A DNA stretch of 64,000 nucleotides from RGIG8709 sp045537065 (GCA_045537065.1 JAZSOT010000053.1:25038-89037), one strand, 5' to 3'; shown: positions 6,948 through 15,581, counted from the stretch's first letter. The notes: generated from the sequence alone by a model not told the origin. Numbers and translations: made by a program.

Positions 6948-6976
6948 TTGAAATAAGGAGGAAAAAATGATAATAT
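6948..6976 (+). promoter_or_regulatory. Promoter of the ygiQ-like/folD pair
   Basis: TTGAAA (6948-6953), 17 bases, TAATAT (6971-6976). A GGAGG inside the spacer is followed by ATG-ATA-ATA-TAG, but it lies upstream of the likely start point, so it is not a leader gene. Confidence 0.55.
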
Positions 6977-7002
6977 AGTTATAATGAAAAGAGGTATATA
7001 AT

Positions 7003-8922
7003 ATGTTTCTTCCCGTCTCCAAAAAGGATATGGAAAAACTGAATATAGAAAAGCTTGATTTCGTCTATGTTATCGGTGATGCCTATGTGGACCACTCAAG
7101 CTTCGGCCCTGCTATAATTTCTAGAATCTTAGAGGCAGAAGGCTACACTGTAGGGATTATTTCCCAGCCTGACTGGCATCATAAAGAAAGTTTTATGATC
7201 TTAGGGGAGCCAAGACTTGGCTTTCTTGTTTCTGCAGGAAATATGGACTCTATGGTTAACCACTACACCGCCCATAAAAAGGTGAGGAATGAAGATATGT
7301 ATTCTCCCGGCGGAAAAGCGGGAATGAGACCTGACAGAGCCACCATAGTCTATACAAATAAAATCAGGGAAGCCTTTGGCAGAAAAATCCCCGTTATTAT
7401 CGGTGGCATTGAGGCAAGTCTCAGGCGATTTGCCCACTTCGATTACTGGCAGGACAAGGTGAGACGGAATATCTTAACCAATTCAGGTGCGGATATTTTG
7501 ATTTTTGGAATGGGAGAGAGGCAAATTGTTGAAATTGCCGATCTTCTTAATTCGGGGGTAAACATAAAAGATATAAAAAATGTTGCAGGCACTTGTTATC
7601 TTGAGGGCAACAAAGAATTTTTGCCCGAAGACTCTGTTATTCTTCCCTCTTATGACGAAGTCTCAAATGATAAATACAAGTATGCATATATGACAAAAAT
7701 TATTTATGAAGAGCAGGATTCTATTATAGGAAAGGCTCTTTGTCAGCTTGACAGAGACAAATTTTTGGTCCAAAATCCCCCTGCAAAGCCACTTTCATCA
7801 TTTGAGCTTGACAGGGTTTATTCCCTGCCTTATGAGAACACTTATCATCCTATGTACGAAAAGGACGGGGGCGTTCCCGCAATTTTAGAGGTTAAGTTCA
7901 GCATTCAATCATCAAGGGGTTGCTTTGGCTCGTGCAGTTTTTGTGCTCTCAGTCTTCATCAAGGCAGATGCGTTACCGCAAGGGGACACGAATCAATAAT
8001 CAACGAAGTAAAGAAATTCACCAAGGACAAGGATTTTAAAGGATATGTTCACGACGTTGGCGGGCCTACCGCAAATTTCAGGCATCCATCCTGTGAAAAG
8101 CAGTTAAAATTAGGAGTTTGCAAGGAAAGACAATGTCTTTTCCCCACTCCCTGCAAAAATATTGATGCATCACACAAGGATTATCTTGAGCTTCTAAAGA
8201 AACTGAGAAAAATTCAGGGTGTTAAAAAGGTTTTTATTCGTTCGGGAATAAGATATGATTATTTGCTTGCAGAGAAAAGTGACGAGTTTTTGGAAGAGCT
8301 TTCAAAATACCACATCAGCGGTCAATTAAGAGTTGCTCCCGAGCATATTTCGGATAACGTTCTGAAAGTTATGGGAAAACCATCTGCAAAAGTTTACAGG
8401 GACTTTGTGGAAAGATTTGATAAGATAAACAAAAAACTTAAAATGGAGCAATATGTTGTTCCTTATCTTATGTCTTCCCATCCGGGGAGCACACTTTCTG
8501 ATGCGGTTAAATTAGCTGAATTTCTGCGTGACAACCATCTTAACCCTATGCAGGTTCAGGACTTTTATCCAACTCCCGGAAGTCTTTCAACTGCAATGTT
8601 TTACTCAGGCATAGACCCAAGAACTATGGAAAAGGTTTATGTTCCGAGAAGCTTTGAGGAGAAGAAAATGCAAAGGGCACTTCTTCAATACAGAGATAAT
8701 AATAATTATGAACTTGTGAAAAAAGCGCTTTTAAAGGCAGGTCGGGCTGACTTAATCGGCTACGGTGAAAAGTGCCTTATAAAGCCTGATAATAAAACCA
8801 GAGAAGAAAAGAAAAAAGGAGAAACAAAAAATGGCAAAATTACTAAGCGGAAAAGCAGTTTCAGAAAGAGTGAAGCTAGAACTGCGACAGGAAATAGAAA
8901 GTCTCAAAGAAAAAGGTATTAA
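7003..8922 (+). CDS. YgiQ family radical SAM protein
   Basis: A 639-aa protein with an N-terminal region typical of YgiQ (FLPVSKKDMEKLN, then YVIGDAYVDHSSFGPAII) and the radical SAM cluster motif CFGSCSFC near residue 309. HDVGGPTANFR and the later HPGSTLSDAVKLAEFL are also characteristic. The reaction of this family is unknown. AGAGG lies 8 bases before the ATG. The last 30 or so residues are basic and lysine-rich, and are encoded across the start of folD in a different frame: the two genes overlap by 92 bases, far more than elsewhere in the window. Confidence 0.92.
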   Translation: MFLPVSKKDMEKLNIEKLDFVYVIGDAYVDHSSFGPAIISRILEAEGYTVGIISQPDWHHKESFMILGEPRLGFLVSAGNMDSMVNHYTAHKKVRNEDMYSPGGKAGMRPDRATIVYTNKIREAFGRKIPVIIGGIEASLRRFAHFDYWQDKVRRNILTNSGADILIFGMGERQIVEIADLLNSGVNIKDIKNVAGTCYLEGNKEFLPEDSVILPSYDEVSNDKYKYAYMTKIIYEEQDSIIGKALCQLDRDKFLVQNPPAKPLSSFELDRVYSLPYENTYHPMYEKDGGVPAILEVKFSIQSSRGCFGSCSFCALSLHQGRCVTARGHESIINEVKKFTKDKDFKGYVHDVGGPTANFRHPSCEKQLKLGVCKERQCLFPTPCKNIDASHKDYLELLKKLRKIQGVKKVFIRSGIRYDYLLAEKSDEFLEELSKYHISGQLRVAPEHISDNVLKVMGKPSAKVYRDFVERFDKINKKLKMEQYVVPYLMSSHPGSTLSDAVKLAEFLRDNHLNPMQVQDFYPTPGSLSTAMFYSGIDPRTMEKVYVPRSFEEKKMQRALLQYRDNNNYELVKKALLKAGRADLIGYGEKCLIKPDNKTREEKKKGETKNGKITKRKSSFRKSEARTATGNRKSQRKRY

Positions 8923-9685
8923 TCCCGGGCTTGCGGTTATTATCGTTGGGGAAGACCCCGCATCAAAGGTTTATGTTGGAAGAAAAGAGGCTATGTGTAA
9001 CGAGCTTGGAATGTATTCATTAAAATATGCACTCCCCGAAACCACAACTCAGGAAGAATTAAAAGAGTTAATAGAGAAGCTTAACAATGATGACAAAATT
9101 AATGGTATTTTGTGTCAGCTCCCGCTTCCAAAACATCTTGATGAAAAAGATGTTATAAACACAATTGCCCCCGAAAAGGATGTTGATGCTTTTCACCCAA
9201 CAAACGTTGGCAAAATTATGATAGGTGACTTTGATTTTGTTCCATGCACACCTGCGGGAATTATGGAGCTTATTAAAGAAAGCGGAATTGAGCCGGAGGG
9301 TAAGACCTGCGTTGTTATCGGAAGGTCAAATATTGTCGGAAAGCCAATGTCTATGCTTCTTCTTCATAAAAACGGAACTGTTACAACATGTCATTCAAGA
9401 ACAAAAAATCTTAAAGAGGTTACAAAAACTGCAGATATTCTTGTTGCGGCAGTTGGAAGAGCAAACTTTGTTACTGCAGATATGGTTAAAGAGGGCGCTG
9501 TTGTTATTGATGTTGGAATGAACAGACTGGATGACGGAAAACTTTGCGGAGATGTTGATTTTGATGCCGTTGAAAAGGTTGCAGGTGCAATAACTCCTGT
9601 TCCGGGCGGTGTTGGTCCTATGACAATTTCAATGCTTATGCAAAACACTGTTACAGCTGCAAAGAAACAAAATGGTTTGATATGA
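8831..9685 (+). CDS. folD: Methylenetetrahydrofolate dehydrogenase / cyclohydrolase
   Basis: This 284-aa bifunctional enzyme interconverts 5,10-methylene-, 5,10-methenyl- and 10-formyl-tetrahydrofolate. The first motif VGEDPASKVYVGRKEAMC includes the tyrosine and the following lysine-type active-site region; CQLPLPKHLDE and the NADP-binding VVIGRSNIVGKPMSMLL follow, and TPVPGGVGPMT closes the protein. AAAGGAG before ATG 8831 gives a clear start inside the 3' end of the preceding gene. It supplies one-carbon units, for example for the purine pathway represented by purC at 19.2 kb. Confidence 0.97.
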   Translation: MAKLLSGKAVSERVKLELRQEIESLKEKGINPGLAVIIVGEDPASKVYVGRKEAMCNELGMYSLKYALPETTTQEELKELIEKLNNDDKINGILCQLPLPKHLDEKDVINTIAPEKDVDAFHPTNVGKIMIGDFDFVPCTPAGIMELIKESGIEPEGKTCVVIGRSNIVGKPMSMLLLHKNGTVTTCHSRTKNLKEVTKTADILVAAVGRANFVTADMVKEGAVVIDVGMNRLDDGKLCGDVDFDAVEKVAGAITPVPGGVGPMTISMLMQNTVTAAKKQNGLI

Positions 9686-9695
9686 AGATATACAA

Positions 9696-9752
9696 CCCCT
9701 CCGTCATTTTTATTAAAAATGCCACCTCCCCTTACACAGGGGAGGCTTTTTT
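9696..9752 (+). terminator. folD terminator within a two-hairpin dispersed-repeat-like sequence
   Basis: CCCCTCCGTC is followed by a small hairpin (CATTTTT / AAAAATG), then GCCAC and the strong stem CCTCCCC / GGGGAGG (9725-9745), then CTTTTTT. The second hairpin is a good intrinsic terminator. From memory, the CCTCCGTC...GCCACCTCCCC...GGGGAGGC layout recurs as an intergenic repeat in gut Clostridia; only one copy is present here. Confidence 0.7.
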
Positions 9753-9843
9753 ATTTCCGTTAACGGAAAAATAACTGTAATTTTTGCAATTAAAACCTCT
9801 TGATAAATTTCCGATAATGAAACAATTTTTGACCAATAAAAAA

Positions 9844-9861
9844 GCGAGTCTATCGACTCGC
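9844..9861 (-). terminator. Terminator of the secreted protein/small peptide transcript
   Basis: A 7-bp stem GCGAGTC/GACTCGC with loop GATA is followed on the minus strand by TTTTTT. It also has a T-run on the plus side, so it can act in both directions. Confidence 0.8.
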
Positions 9862-9897
9862 TCTTTTTTTTAGTAAGTTAAAAACTTGCTTTGATTT

Positions 9898-10071
9898 TTA
9901 CCACTCAACAGTAACTGTGCCAGCACCATCATTCTGAACATCGCTATAGTAGTTTGTCAGTGTATTCTGGTCTTTATCTTTAAGAGAACCGCCGCCACCA
10001 ACAGCTGACATTGTGATATCTTCAAAATCAAAAGCAGTGATTTCAACACTTGGTTGTGTATATTTTTTCAT
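9898..10071 (-). CDS. 57-aa peptide with leader-like N-terminus and poly-Gly segment
   Basis: The peptide begins MKKYTQPSVEITAFDFEDI, then MSAVGGGGSLKDKDQ, and ends GTVTVEW. The ATG at 10071 is preferred over an upstream GTG because AAAGGTGG sits 8 bases before it. It lies 31 bases after the large secreted-protein gene and before their shared terminator. The N-terminal YxxPxV pattern resembles leaders of several clostridial small peptides, some of them RiPP precursors, and GGGG could mark a cleavage site. No modification or export gene is adjacent, so the function is unknown. Confidence 0.6.
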   Translation of the reverse strand: MKKYTQPSVEITAFDFEDITMSAVGGGGSLKDKDQNTLTNYYSDVQNDGAGTVTVEW

Positions 10072-10102
10072 TACATTTTCCACCTTTCTTAATTTTGAAT
10101 TA

Positions 10103-11626
10103 TTAGTTATTAAATTCAGCAGTAATGTCTGTTACAGTTATACCTTCAGGAACACCGAGAACGACAACATCAAATGTCATTGTAGCATTATTACCTGTAA
10201 TATCAAGTTTAATACCATTGTCACTTAAGCTAAATGCTTTTTCATTTGTATCATATTTTGTTCCATCATAATATCTAATGTAAACTTTACCGCTATCAAC
10301 TCCATTATATGTTGCCTGAACAGTTGCGTTTGGAGCATCTGTATAAGTTTTTCCATTTCTTACGATTTCTGTAGAAACTGATTTAGTAGGAGCTTTAACG
10401 GCTTTATCAAATGTAGCTTCGATAATTACATCGCCAGCAATTGCAGCGTCATTATAATTCCAAGCAACGAAGGTGTAATCAACTTCATCTGTATCTTTCT
10501 TTTCAGGATCATCAACATCTGCAATAGCAGCTGAAATCATTGTACCCTCTTCAACATTTTCGATTACTTTATACTCATTGCCATCAACCTTTAATGTAAT
10601 TGTGTAGTAAACTTTAATCTTTTCTGATGTGTATACAGCTTCAATTACTAAGTTACCGGTAACAGTTACTGTAGTATTAGCCTCTTCGCTATAATCTATG
10701 CCATTTACTACCCATTTATCAAATGTGTATCTGTAGCCTTCAAGATCGTACTCAGTTTCAGTAGTAAGTTCAACTGTTGCATTATATTCATAATCCACAG
10801 CTTCTGCATCACCAATTTTTACTGTGTACTTCCTTGCAGTTGAAGTAAAGTTAGCAAATACTTCTGTGTTAGCGAGCAATTCGCCAGCAGCAGCTGTATT
10901 GAATTCTGCATCTAAGTACCAACCTTCAAATGCATATGTGTTGTATTTATCTTCTGCCTTGCTTGCTGTTTTTTCAGCAAGTAAAGTAGCGATATCTGTG
11001 CCAGCATTTGCTGTAGCAATTACTTCACCAGCATATGTGATGTTGTATGTAATTGGTGTTGCTGTGTAGCCAGCATACAACGTTGTGTTATTTTCAAGTT
11101 TTGCACCGTCTTCTAAAGGACTTGAAAGTTCTGCATCTGTATACCATTTATCAAATGCATATGTGTTGTAATTGTCAGCATCTTTTTCTGGAGCCTCTCC
11201 ACAAAGGTCTGCGATAGGTGTGCCCCCAACTTTTTTAACAGTTGTATTATCGGCACCATTGTTGTAGACAAGTGTTAACGTGTAGAAATTAATAATAGCT
11301 GTATCAGAATTACCTTCGCCATTATCACCAACTTCAACATAAAGAGCATTAACATTGTCTGTTAATTTGGTTGTGTCGATTTTCTCGCTGAATGCACCGT
11401 CAATTGCTTCATCATCATCCTGATTAGCAGCAATAATTGCACCGTTTGCATCATTTGTTTTAACCAAAAGCAAAACTTTATCTGCACCAGTACCAGCTTC
11501 ATAATTAAGGCTAACAACACCGTCAGCATAATTAACATTGCTGATTGTGGTAGCAAATGCGCAAGAACAAAGCATCATAACAGTTGCAACAAGAGCAACG
11601 ACACGTTTGAATGTTTTGTTATCCAT
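10103..11626 (-). CDS. Secreted InlB B-repeat-like surface protein
   Basis: A 507-aa protein with a Sec signal peptide (basic MDNKTFKRV, hydrophobic VALVATVMMLCSCAFA, likely cleavage after AFA). It contains three or four units with the pattern YxFxxWYxDAEF/L...Y(A)GYT, for example YAFDKWYTDAELSSPL and YAFEGWYLDAEFNT, matching Listeria-Bacteroides (InlB B-type) repeats. The composition is acidic with few basic residues after the signal. There is no sortase motif or S-layer domain, so cell attachment is unclear. Codon use is rich in GCA/GCT. It has its own consensus promoter and a roughly 130-base leader. Confidence 0.8.
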   Translation of the reverse strand: MDNKTFKRVVALVATVMMLCSCAFATTISNVNYADGVVSLNYEAGTGADKVLLLVKTNDANGAIIAANQDDDEAIDGAFSEKIDTTKLTDNVNALYVEVGDNGEGNSDTAIINFYTLTLVYNNGADNTTVKKVGGTPIADLCGEAPEKDADNYNTYAFDKWYTDAELSSPLEDGAKLENNTTLYAGYTATPITYNITYAGEVIATANAGTDIATLLAEKTASKAEDKYNTYAFEGWYLDAEFNTAAAGELLANTEVFANFTSTARKYTVKIGDAEAVDYEYNATVELTTETEYDLEGYRYTFDKWVVNGIDYSEEANTTVTVTGNLVIEAVYTSEKIKVYYTITLKVDGNEYKVIENVEEGTMISAAIADVDDPEKKDTDEVDYTFVAWNYNDAAIAGDVIIEATFDKAVKAPTKSVSTEIVRNGKTYTDAPNATVQATYNGVDSGKVYIRYYDGTKYDTNEKAFSLSDNGIKLDITGNNATMTFDVVVLGVPEGITVTDITAEFNN

Positions 11627-11760
11627 GATAACCTCCTAAAATATTTACCGCTTTTTGCGGCATTAAAATAGTGTTTTTGCAAACAAGATACCGAAAGTCT
11701 TTCCAATTGCAATACCTTATAAAGACACTACTTCCCATACTTATTCACCTTGAACTTTAA
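11627..11760 (-). promoter_or_regulatory. Long structured 5' leader of the secreted-protein gene
   Basis: The expected transcript start is near 11758, so about 130 bases precede the ATG. AGTGT and ACACT lie about 55 bases apart and could close a stem; GAAAGACTTTC and CCGCAAAAAGCGG form smaller hairpins, the latter just before the AGGAGG site. I do not recognise a known riboswitch consensus. Confidence 0.4.
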
Positions 11761-11764
11761 ACCT

Positions 11765-11793
11765 ATTATAATACGAATCAAGGTTTTTGTCAA
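11765..11793 (-). promoter_or_regulatory. Consensus promoter of the secreted-protein gene
   Basis: TTGACA (11788-11793), 17 bases, TATAAT (11765-11770): an exact housekeeping consensus on the minus strand. Confidence 0.85.
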
Positions 11794-12043
11794 CGATTTC
11801 GAGGAAAAACTTAGAGGTTAAAAACACCAAAAATAAAGCCCTCTTTTTGTTAAATTCGTACACTATTTTTTTAGCGCCCTCGAAACCCTTGCAGGGAGCG
11901 GGTTTCAGGGGTTTTAGTTTTGTGTAAAAATTCGGTTATTTTGACATTTTTTCTTTTATTTTTCTATACAAATAATCTTTAAAAAAGGACCTCAAAATCT
12001 TACCTTTTTACTCTTTAAATATCATCAAATTTTACTTTAAAAA
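11794..12043. other. Gene-free spacer with a GC-rich hairpin
   Basis: No coding frame of note. GAAACCC (11882-11888) and GGGTTTC (11900-11906) form a hairpin that extends on one side to CCCT/AGGG, in otherwise AT-rich sequence. No T-run follows it directly, and its role is unknown. The rest is AT-rich and featureless. Confidence 0.4.
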
Positions 12044-12072
12044 AGCAAAAAAGACGGTGAAAACACCGTCTT
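12044..12072 (-). terminator. gap terminator
   Basis: A 9-bp stem AAGACGGTG/CACCGTCTT with a 4-base loop and T-runs on both sides lies 29 bases after the gap stop codon. Confidence 0.85.
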
Positions 12073-12100
12073 TTTATGTTACAAAATTATTAAATTTTTC

Positions 12101-13135
12101 TTAAATTTCTGCGAAATATTTAATAGTTCTTACCATCTGCCTTGTATATGAATTTTCGTTATCATACCATGAAACAACCTGAACTTCATATAAATCTTCT
12201 GCAATTTTGCAAACCATTGTCTGAGTTGCATCAAATAATGAACCGTATTTCATACCGATTACGTCTGATGATACGATAGGATCTGTGTTGTAACCAAATG
12301 ATTCAGAAGCTGCAGCTTTCATAGCAGCGTTGATTCCGTCAATTGTTACATCTGTTCCTTTAACAACTGCTGTTAAGATAGTTGTTGAACCTGTTGGAAC
12401 AGGAACTCTCTGTGCAGAACCGATAAGTTTTCCGTTAAGCTCAGGAATAACAAGACCGATAGCTTTTGCAGCACCTGTTGAGTTTGGAACGATGTTTGCA
12501 GCACCTGCTCTTGCTCTTCTCATATCGCCTTTTCTGTGAGGACCATCTAAGATCATCTGGTCGCCTGTGTAAGCGTGGATTGTTGACATGATACCTGACT
12601 GAATTGGAGCATAGTCATTAAGAGCTTTTGCCATAGGAGCAAGACAGTTTGTTGTGCAAGATGCAGCTGAAATGATTGTGTCATCAGCTGTCAATGTATC
12701 TTCGTTAACACTGAATACAATTGTCTTTAAGTCGTTTCCTGCTGGAGCAGAAATAACAACTTTCTTAGCGCCGGCATCGATATGAGCCTGGCTCTTTTCT
12801 TTTGAGCAGTAGAAGCCTGTACATTCAAGCACAACATCTACGCCGATTTCTCCCCAAGGAAGATCACTAGCTTTTGCTTCTGCATATATTTTAAGAGTTT
12901 TTCCGTCAACTGTGAGTGTACCAGCTTCGTCATCTGCTTCAACAGTGTGAAGATTTTCACCGATTTTTCCACAGTATCCGCCCTGTGCTGTATCATATTT
13001 TAAAAGACCAGCAAGCATTGATGGTTTTGTTAAGTCGTTGATAGCAACAACTTCATAACCTTCTGCACCGAACATCTGTCTGAATGCAAGACGTCCGATA
13101 CGTCCAAATCCGTTAATAGCAACTTTAACTGACAT
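12101..13135 (-). CDS. gap: Glyceraldehyde-3-phosphate dehydrogenase, type I
   Basis: This 344-aa glycolytic enzyme oxidises glyceraldehyde-3-phosphate with NAD+ and phosphate. It starts with the Rossmann motif INGFGRIGRLAFR, has Asn-Asp at the NAD-specific position (AINDLT, residues 31-36), and the catalytic cysteine C160 in SAASCTTNC. HAYTGDQ and the C-terminal SWYDNENSYTRQM are typical. The gene is monocistronic: it has its own terminator, and GGAGG lies before the ATG. Pgk and Tpi, which often follow gap, are not here. Confidence 0.98.
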   Translation of the reverse strand: MSVKVAINGFGRIGRLAFRQMFGAEGYEVVAINDLTKPSMLAGLLKYDTAQGGYCGKIGENLHTVEADDEAGTLTVDGKTLKIYAEAKASDLPWGEIGVDVVLECTGFYCSKEKSQAHIDAGAKKVVISAPAGNDLKTIVFSVNEDTLTADDTIISAASCTTNCLAPMAKALNDYAPIQSGIMSTIHAYTGDQMILDGPHRKGDMRRARAGAANIVPNSTGAAKAIGLVIPELNGKLIGSAQRVPVPTGSTTILTAVVKGTDVTIDGINAAMKAAASESFGYNTDPIVSSDVIGMKYGSLFDATQTMVCKIAEDLYEVQVVSWYDNENSYTRQMVRTIKYFAEI

Positions 13136-13267
13136 AAATTTTTACCTCCAAGGTTTTTTCTTTTTTATAAAAATATTATACTTCCATATTTTACAACATT
13201 TTGATAAATTATACAAGTCTTTTTTGAAATTTTGTTAAAAGTTTAACTTTTTACTGCTCCGGCAGTA

Positions 13268-14053
13268 TCATTTATCGTTTAGTTTTTGCAAAAATATCTT
13301 TGTTCTTTCACTTTGAGGGTTCAAAATAACCTCGTCAGGTGTTCCTGCCTCCTCAACTTTTCCGTCCGCCATAAAAATAATTTTATCGCTGACATTATAT
13401 GCAAAGTTTATTTCGTGAGTTACGATAACCATAGTCATATGCTCTTTTGCAAGCTCACGCATAACCTTTAAAATTTCTCCCGTAAGTTCAGGGTCAAGGG
13501 CTGATGTTGGCTCGTCAAAAAACAGAATTCTAGGCTTCAAGGCAAGAGCTCTTGCAATAGAAACCCTTTGTTTTTGACCGCCCGAAAGCTCACATGGATA
13601 ATTTGAAAGCTTATCGGAAAGCCCGACACTATCTAAGATATTTTTTGCATTTTCTTCAATTTCTGCAAAAATTTCTTTCTTGTTCTGCTTATAGTCTTCT
13701 CTGCTTTTCGCAAGGAGTTTAGGTGCAAGAGTAACATTATCAAGAACACTGTACTGAGGAAAAAGATTAAAGTCTTGAAAAACAAGTCCGAAGTTAAGCT
13801 GTCTTTTCCTTATTTCCTCTGCGGAAAGCTTTTTTTCGTGCTCCCCGTCAAAAATCACATTTCCATCAAGTAAAATCTGACCTTTGTCTGCAGTTTCCAA
13901 AAAGTTAATGCACCGCAGTAGCGTGGTTTTTCCGCTTCCGGAAGAGCCGATAACGGACAAAACCTCCCCCTCTTCCATAGAGAAATCAACGCCCTTTAAA
14001 ACATGGGTTTTTCCAAAGCTTTTATGCAAATTTTTTATTTCAAGAATTTTCAT
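13268..14053 (-). CDS. Polar amino acid ABC transporter ATPase
   Basis: A 261-aa GlnQ/HisP-type ATPase. Walker A is GSSGSGKTTLL (about residues 36-46), the signature motif is LSGGQKQRVSIARALA, and Walker B is RILFFDEPTSALD. It powers uptake of a polar amino acid through the membrane partner encoded 3 bases upstream. The order in the operon is binding protein, permease, ATPase. The exact substrate cannot be set from sequence. Confidence 0.95.
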   Translation of the reverse strand: MKILEIKNLHKSFGKTHVLKGVDFSMEEGEVLSVIGSSGSGKTTLLRCINFLETADKGQILLDGNVIFDGEHEKKLSAEEIRKRQLNFGLVFQDFNLFPQYSVLDNVTLAPKLLAKSREDYKQNKKEIFAEIEENAKNILDSVGLSDKLSNYPCELSGGQKQRVSIARALALKPRILFFDEPTSALDPELTGEILKVMRELAKEHMTMVIVTHEINFAYNVSDKIIFMADGKVEEAGTPDEVILNPQSERTKIFLQKLNDK

Positions 14054-14056
14054 ATC

Positions 14057-14704
14057 CTACCCCTTGTAATAATCCAGTTTCTTCTCTATGTACCCAAAAA
14101 TAAGTGTCAGAATTCCGCAAATTGCAAGATAAAACACACCCGAATAGAAAAGCGGCCACAAAATATGAGCACTGTTCATAAAACGCTTTGCATTCCATGT
14201 GATTTCATATATCATAATGGTGTTTGCAAGAGCGGTGTCTTTTACCAATGTCAAAAATTCATTGCTCATTGGCGGGATTATGCGTTTTATAACCTGCATA
14301 AGAACAATTTTAAAAAATATCTGAGTTTTAGTGAGCCCAAGAACTGTTCCCGCCTCATACTGACCTTTTGGAATTCCCTCTATACCGCCTCGGAATATTT
14401 CTGAAAAATAGCAGGAATAATTAAGCACAAATGCTATCATAACCGCCACAAAGGTATCCATTCCGTCTATGCCAAGAAGTCCCGGCCCGAAACCGAAGAC
14501 TATAAGCTGAAGCATAAGGGGAGTTCCTCTTATTATCCATATTAAAACTTTTATGGGCCATTTGATTACGGCAAATTTGCTCATTGAACCAAAGGATATA
14601 ATAAGCCCCAATGGTATTGCCATAAGAAGGGTCAGCCCGAAAATTCTGAGAGTTGTTACCAGTCCTTCAAGAAGACTCAAGGTAACCGTTATAAACATCT
14701 GCAT
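14057..14704 (-). CDS. Polar amino acid ABC transporter permease
   Basis: This 215-aa permease is of the His/Glu/Gln/Arg type with about five membrane segments. The EAA-like loop appears as GIEGIPKGQYEAGTVLGLTKTQIF, the contact surface for the ATPase. It lies between the binding-protein and ATPase genes with short spacers, so it is translated from the same message. Confidence 0.94.
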   Translation of the reverse strand: MQMFITVTLSLLEGLVTTLRIFGLTLLMAIPLGLIISFGSMSKFAVIKWPIKVLIWIIRGTPLMLQLIVFGFGPGLLGIDGMDTFVAVMIAFVLNYSCYFSEIFRGGIEGIPKGQYEAGTVLGLTKTQIFFKIVLMQVIKRIIPPMSNEFLTLVKDTALANTIMIYEITWNAKRFMNSAHILWPLFYSGVFYLAICGILTLIFGYIEKKLDYYKG

Positions 14705-14737
14705 TTTTTACTTTCCTATTATAATATATACCAAAAA

Positions 14738-15511
14738 TTAAAGAGCAAGGTTAAGCTCATATTTTTCAGCAAGACCGTCAAGTGTTCCGTCTGCTTTAAG
14801 CTCATCAATTATTCCGTTAACTTTTTCTGTTAATTCAGATTCTTTTCTGAAACCAATTCCGTATTCCTCAGCAGTAAGCTCAAGTGAATATGTAAGTTCT
14901 GCATAGCTTGTGCCTTCTGCGGTCATTGATTTTGCCATTGTTATATCAATAACGCAAGCATCTGCCTGTCCGCCGAGAACTGCAAGAAGTGCATCTGTCT
15001 GGGCTGCAACAGGAAGATATTCTCCGTCAAGACCGTTGTCCTTAATTGCTGCTTCGCCTGCAGAACCTGCTTCTGCTGTGAATTTCAAGCCTTTTAAGCT
15101 TTCAACATCTTTATATGCTTCGATTTTATCTTTTTTCATAACAACAACCTGTGCGTTTTTTACATATGCTTTTGAAACGCTGCAGTTTGATTTTACTTCA
15201 TCAGAAATTGTCATACCATTCCAGATACAATCAATTTTTCCTGAATCAAGTGTAACAAATTTTGTGTCCCAATTGATTTCAACAAATTCTGGCTGAACAC
15301 CAAGCTTCTTACAAACTGCTTCTGCAAATTCTGTATCAAAACCTGTGAGCTTACCATCTTCCATATAGTTCATTGGTTCATAAATTGTGTAACCGATAAC
15401 CATTTTACCGCTTTCTGCAAGCTTTTCTGTGTCTGTTAATTTTTCATTTCCGCAAGCTGCAAATGTTAAGCACATAACAGCTGCTAAAAATAAAGCAACT
15501 AATTTTTTCAT
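14738..15511 (-). CDS. Amino acid ABC transporter substrate-binding lipoprotein
   Basis: A 257-aa extracellular binding protein of family 3. The signal sequence MKKLVALFLAAVMCLTFAAC ends in a lipobox with C20 as the acylated residue. GYTIYEPMNYMEDGKLTGFD and CIWNGMTISDEV are typical binding-cleft segments. ATG 15511 was chosen over an upstream GTG because AAGGAG lies 8 bases before it. The protein is expected to be anchored outside the membrane and to deliver a polar amino acid to the permease encoded next. Confidence 0.95.
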   Translation of the reverse strand: MKKLVALFLAAVMCLTFAACGNEKLTDTEKLAESGKMVIGYTIYEPMNYMEDGKLTGFDTEFAEAVCKKLGVQPEFVEINWDTKFVTLDSGKIDCIWNGMTISDEVKSNCSVSKAYVKNAQVVVMKKDKIEAYKDVESLKGLKFTAEAGSAGEAAIKDNGLDGEYLPVAAQTDALLAVLGGQADACVIDITMAKSMTAEGTSYAELTYSLELTAEEYGIGFRKESELTEKVNGIIDELKADGTLDGLAEKYELNLAL

Positions 15512-15552
15512 TAAAAACACTCCTTATTATAAGAAATTAAAATATCAAACAC

Positions 15553-15581
15553 ATTGTAGCATAGTTCCCAAAATTTTGCAA
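15553..15581 (-). promoter_or_regulatory. Promoter of the amino acid ABC operon
   Basis: TTGCAA (15576-15581), 17 bases, TACAAT (15553-15558) on the minus strand. The leader is about 35 bases, with no T-box or other recognisable riboswitch. Confidence 0.6.

Noticed and set aside
6967..6978. Three-codon leader gene ATG-ATA-ATA-TAG with a GGAGG before it
   Set aside because: It falls within the promoter, upstream of the expected transcript start.
9898..10071. Lasso peptide precursor
   Set aside because: The YxxPxV leader pattern is present, but there is no Asp/Glu at ring positions 7-9 after the likely cleavage site and no B or C enzyme genes nearby.
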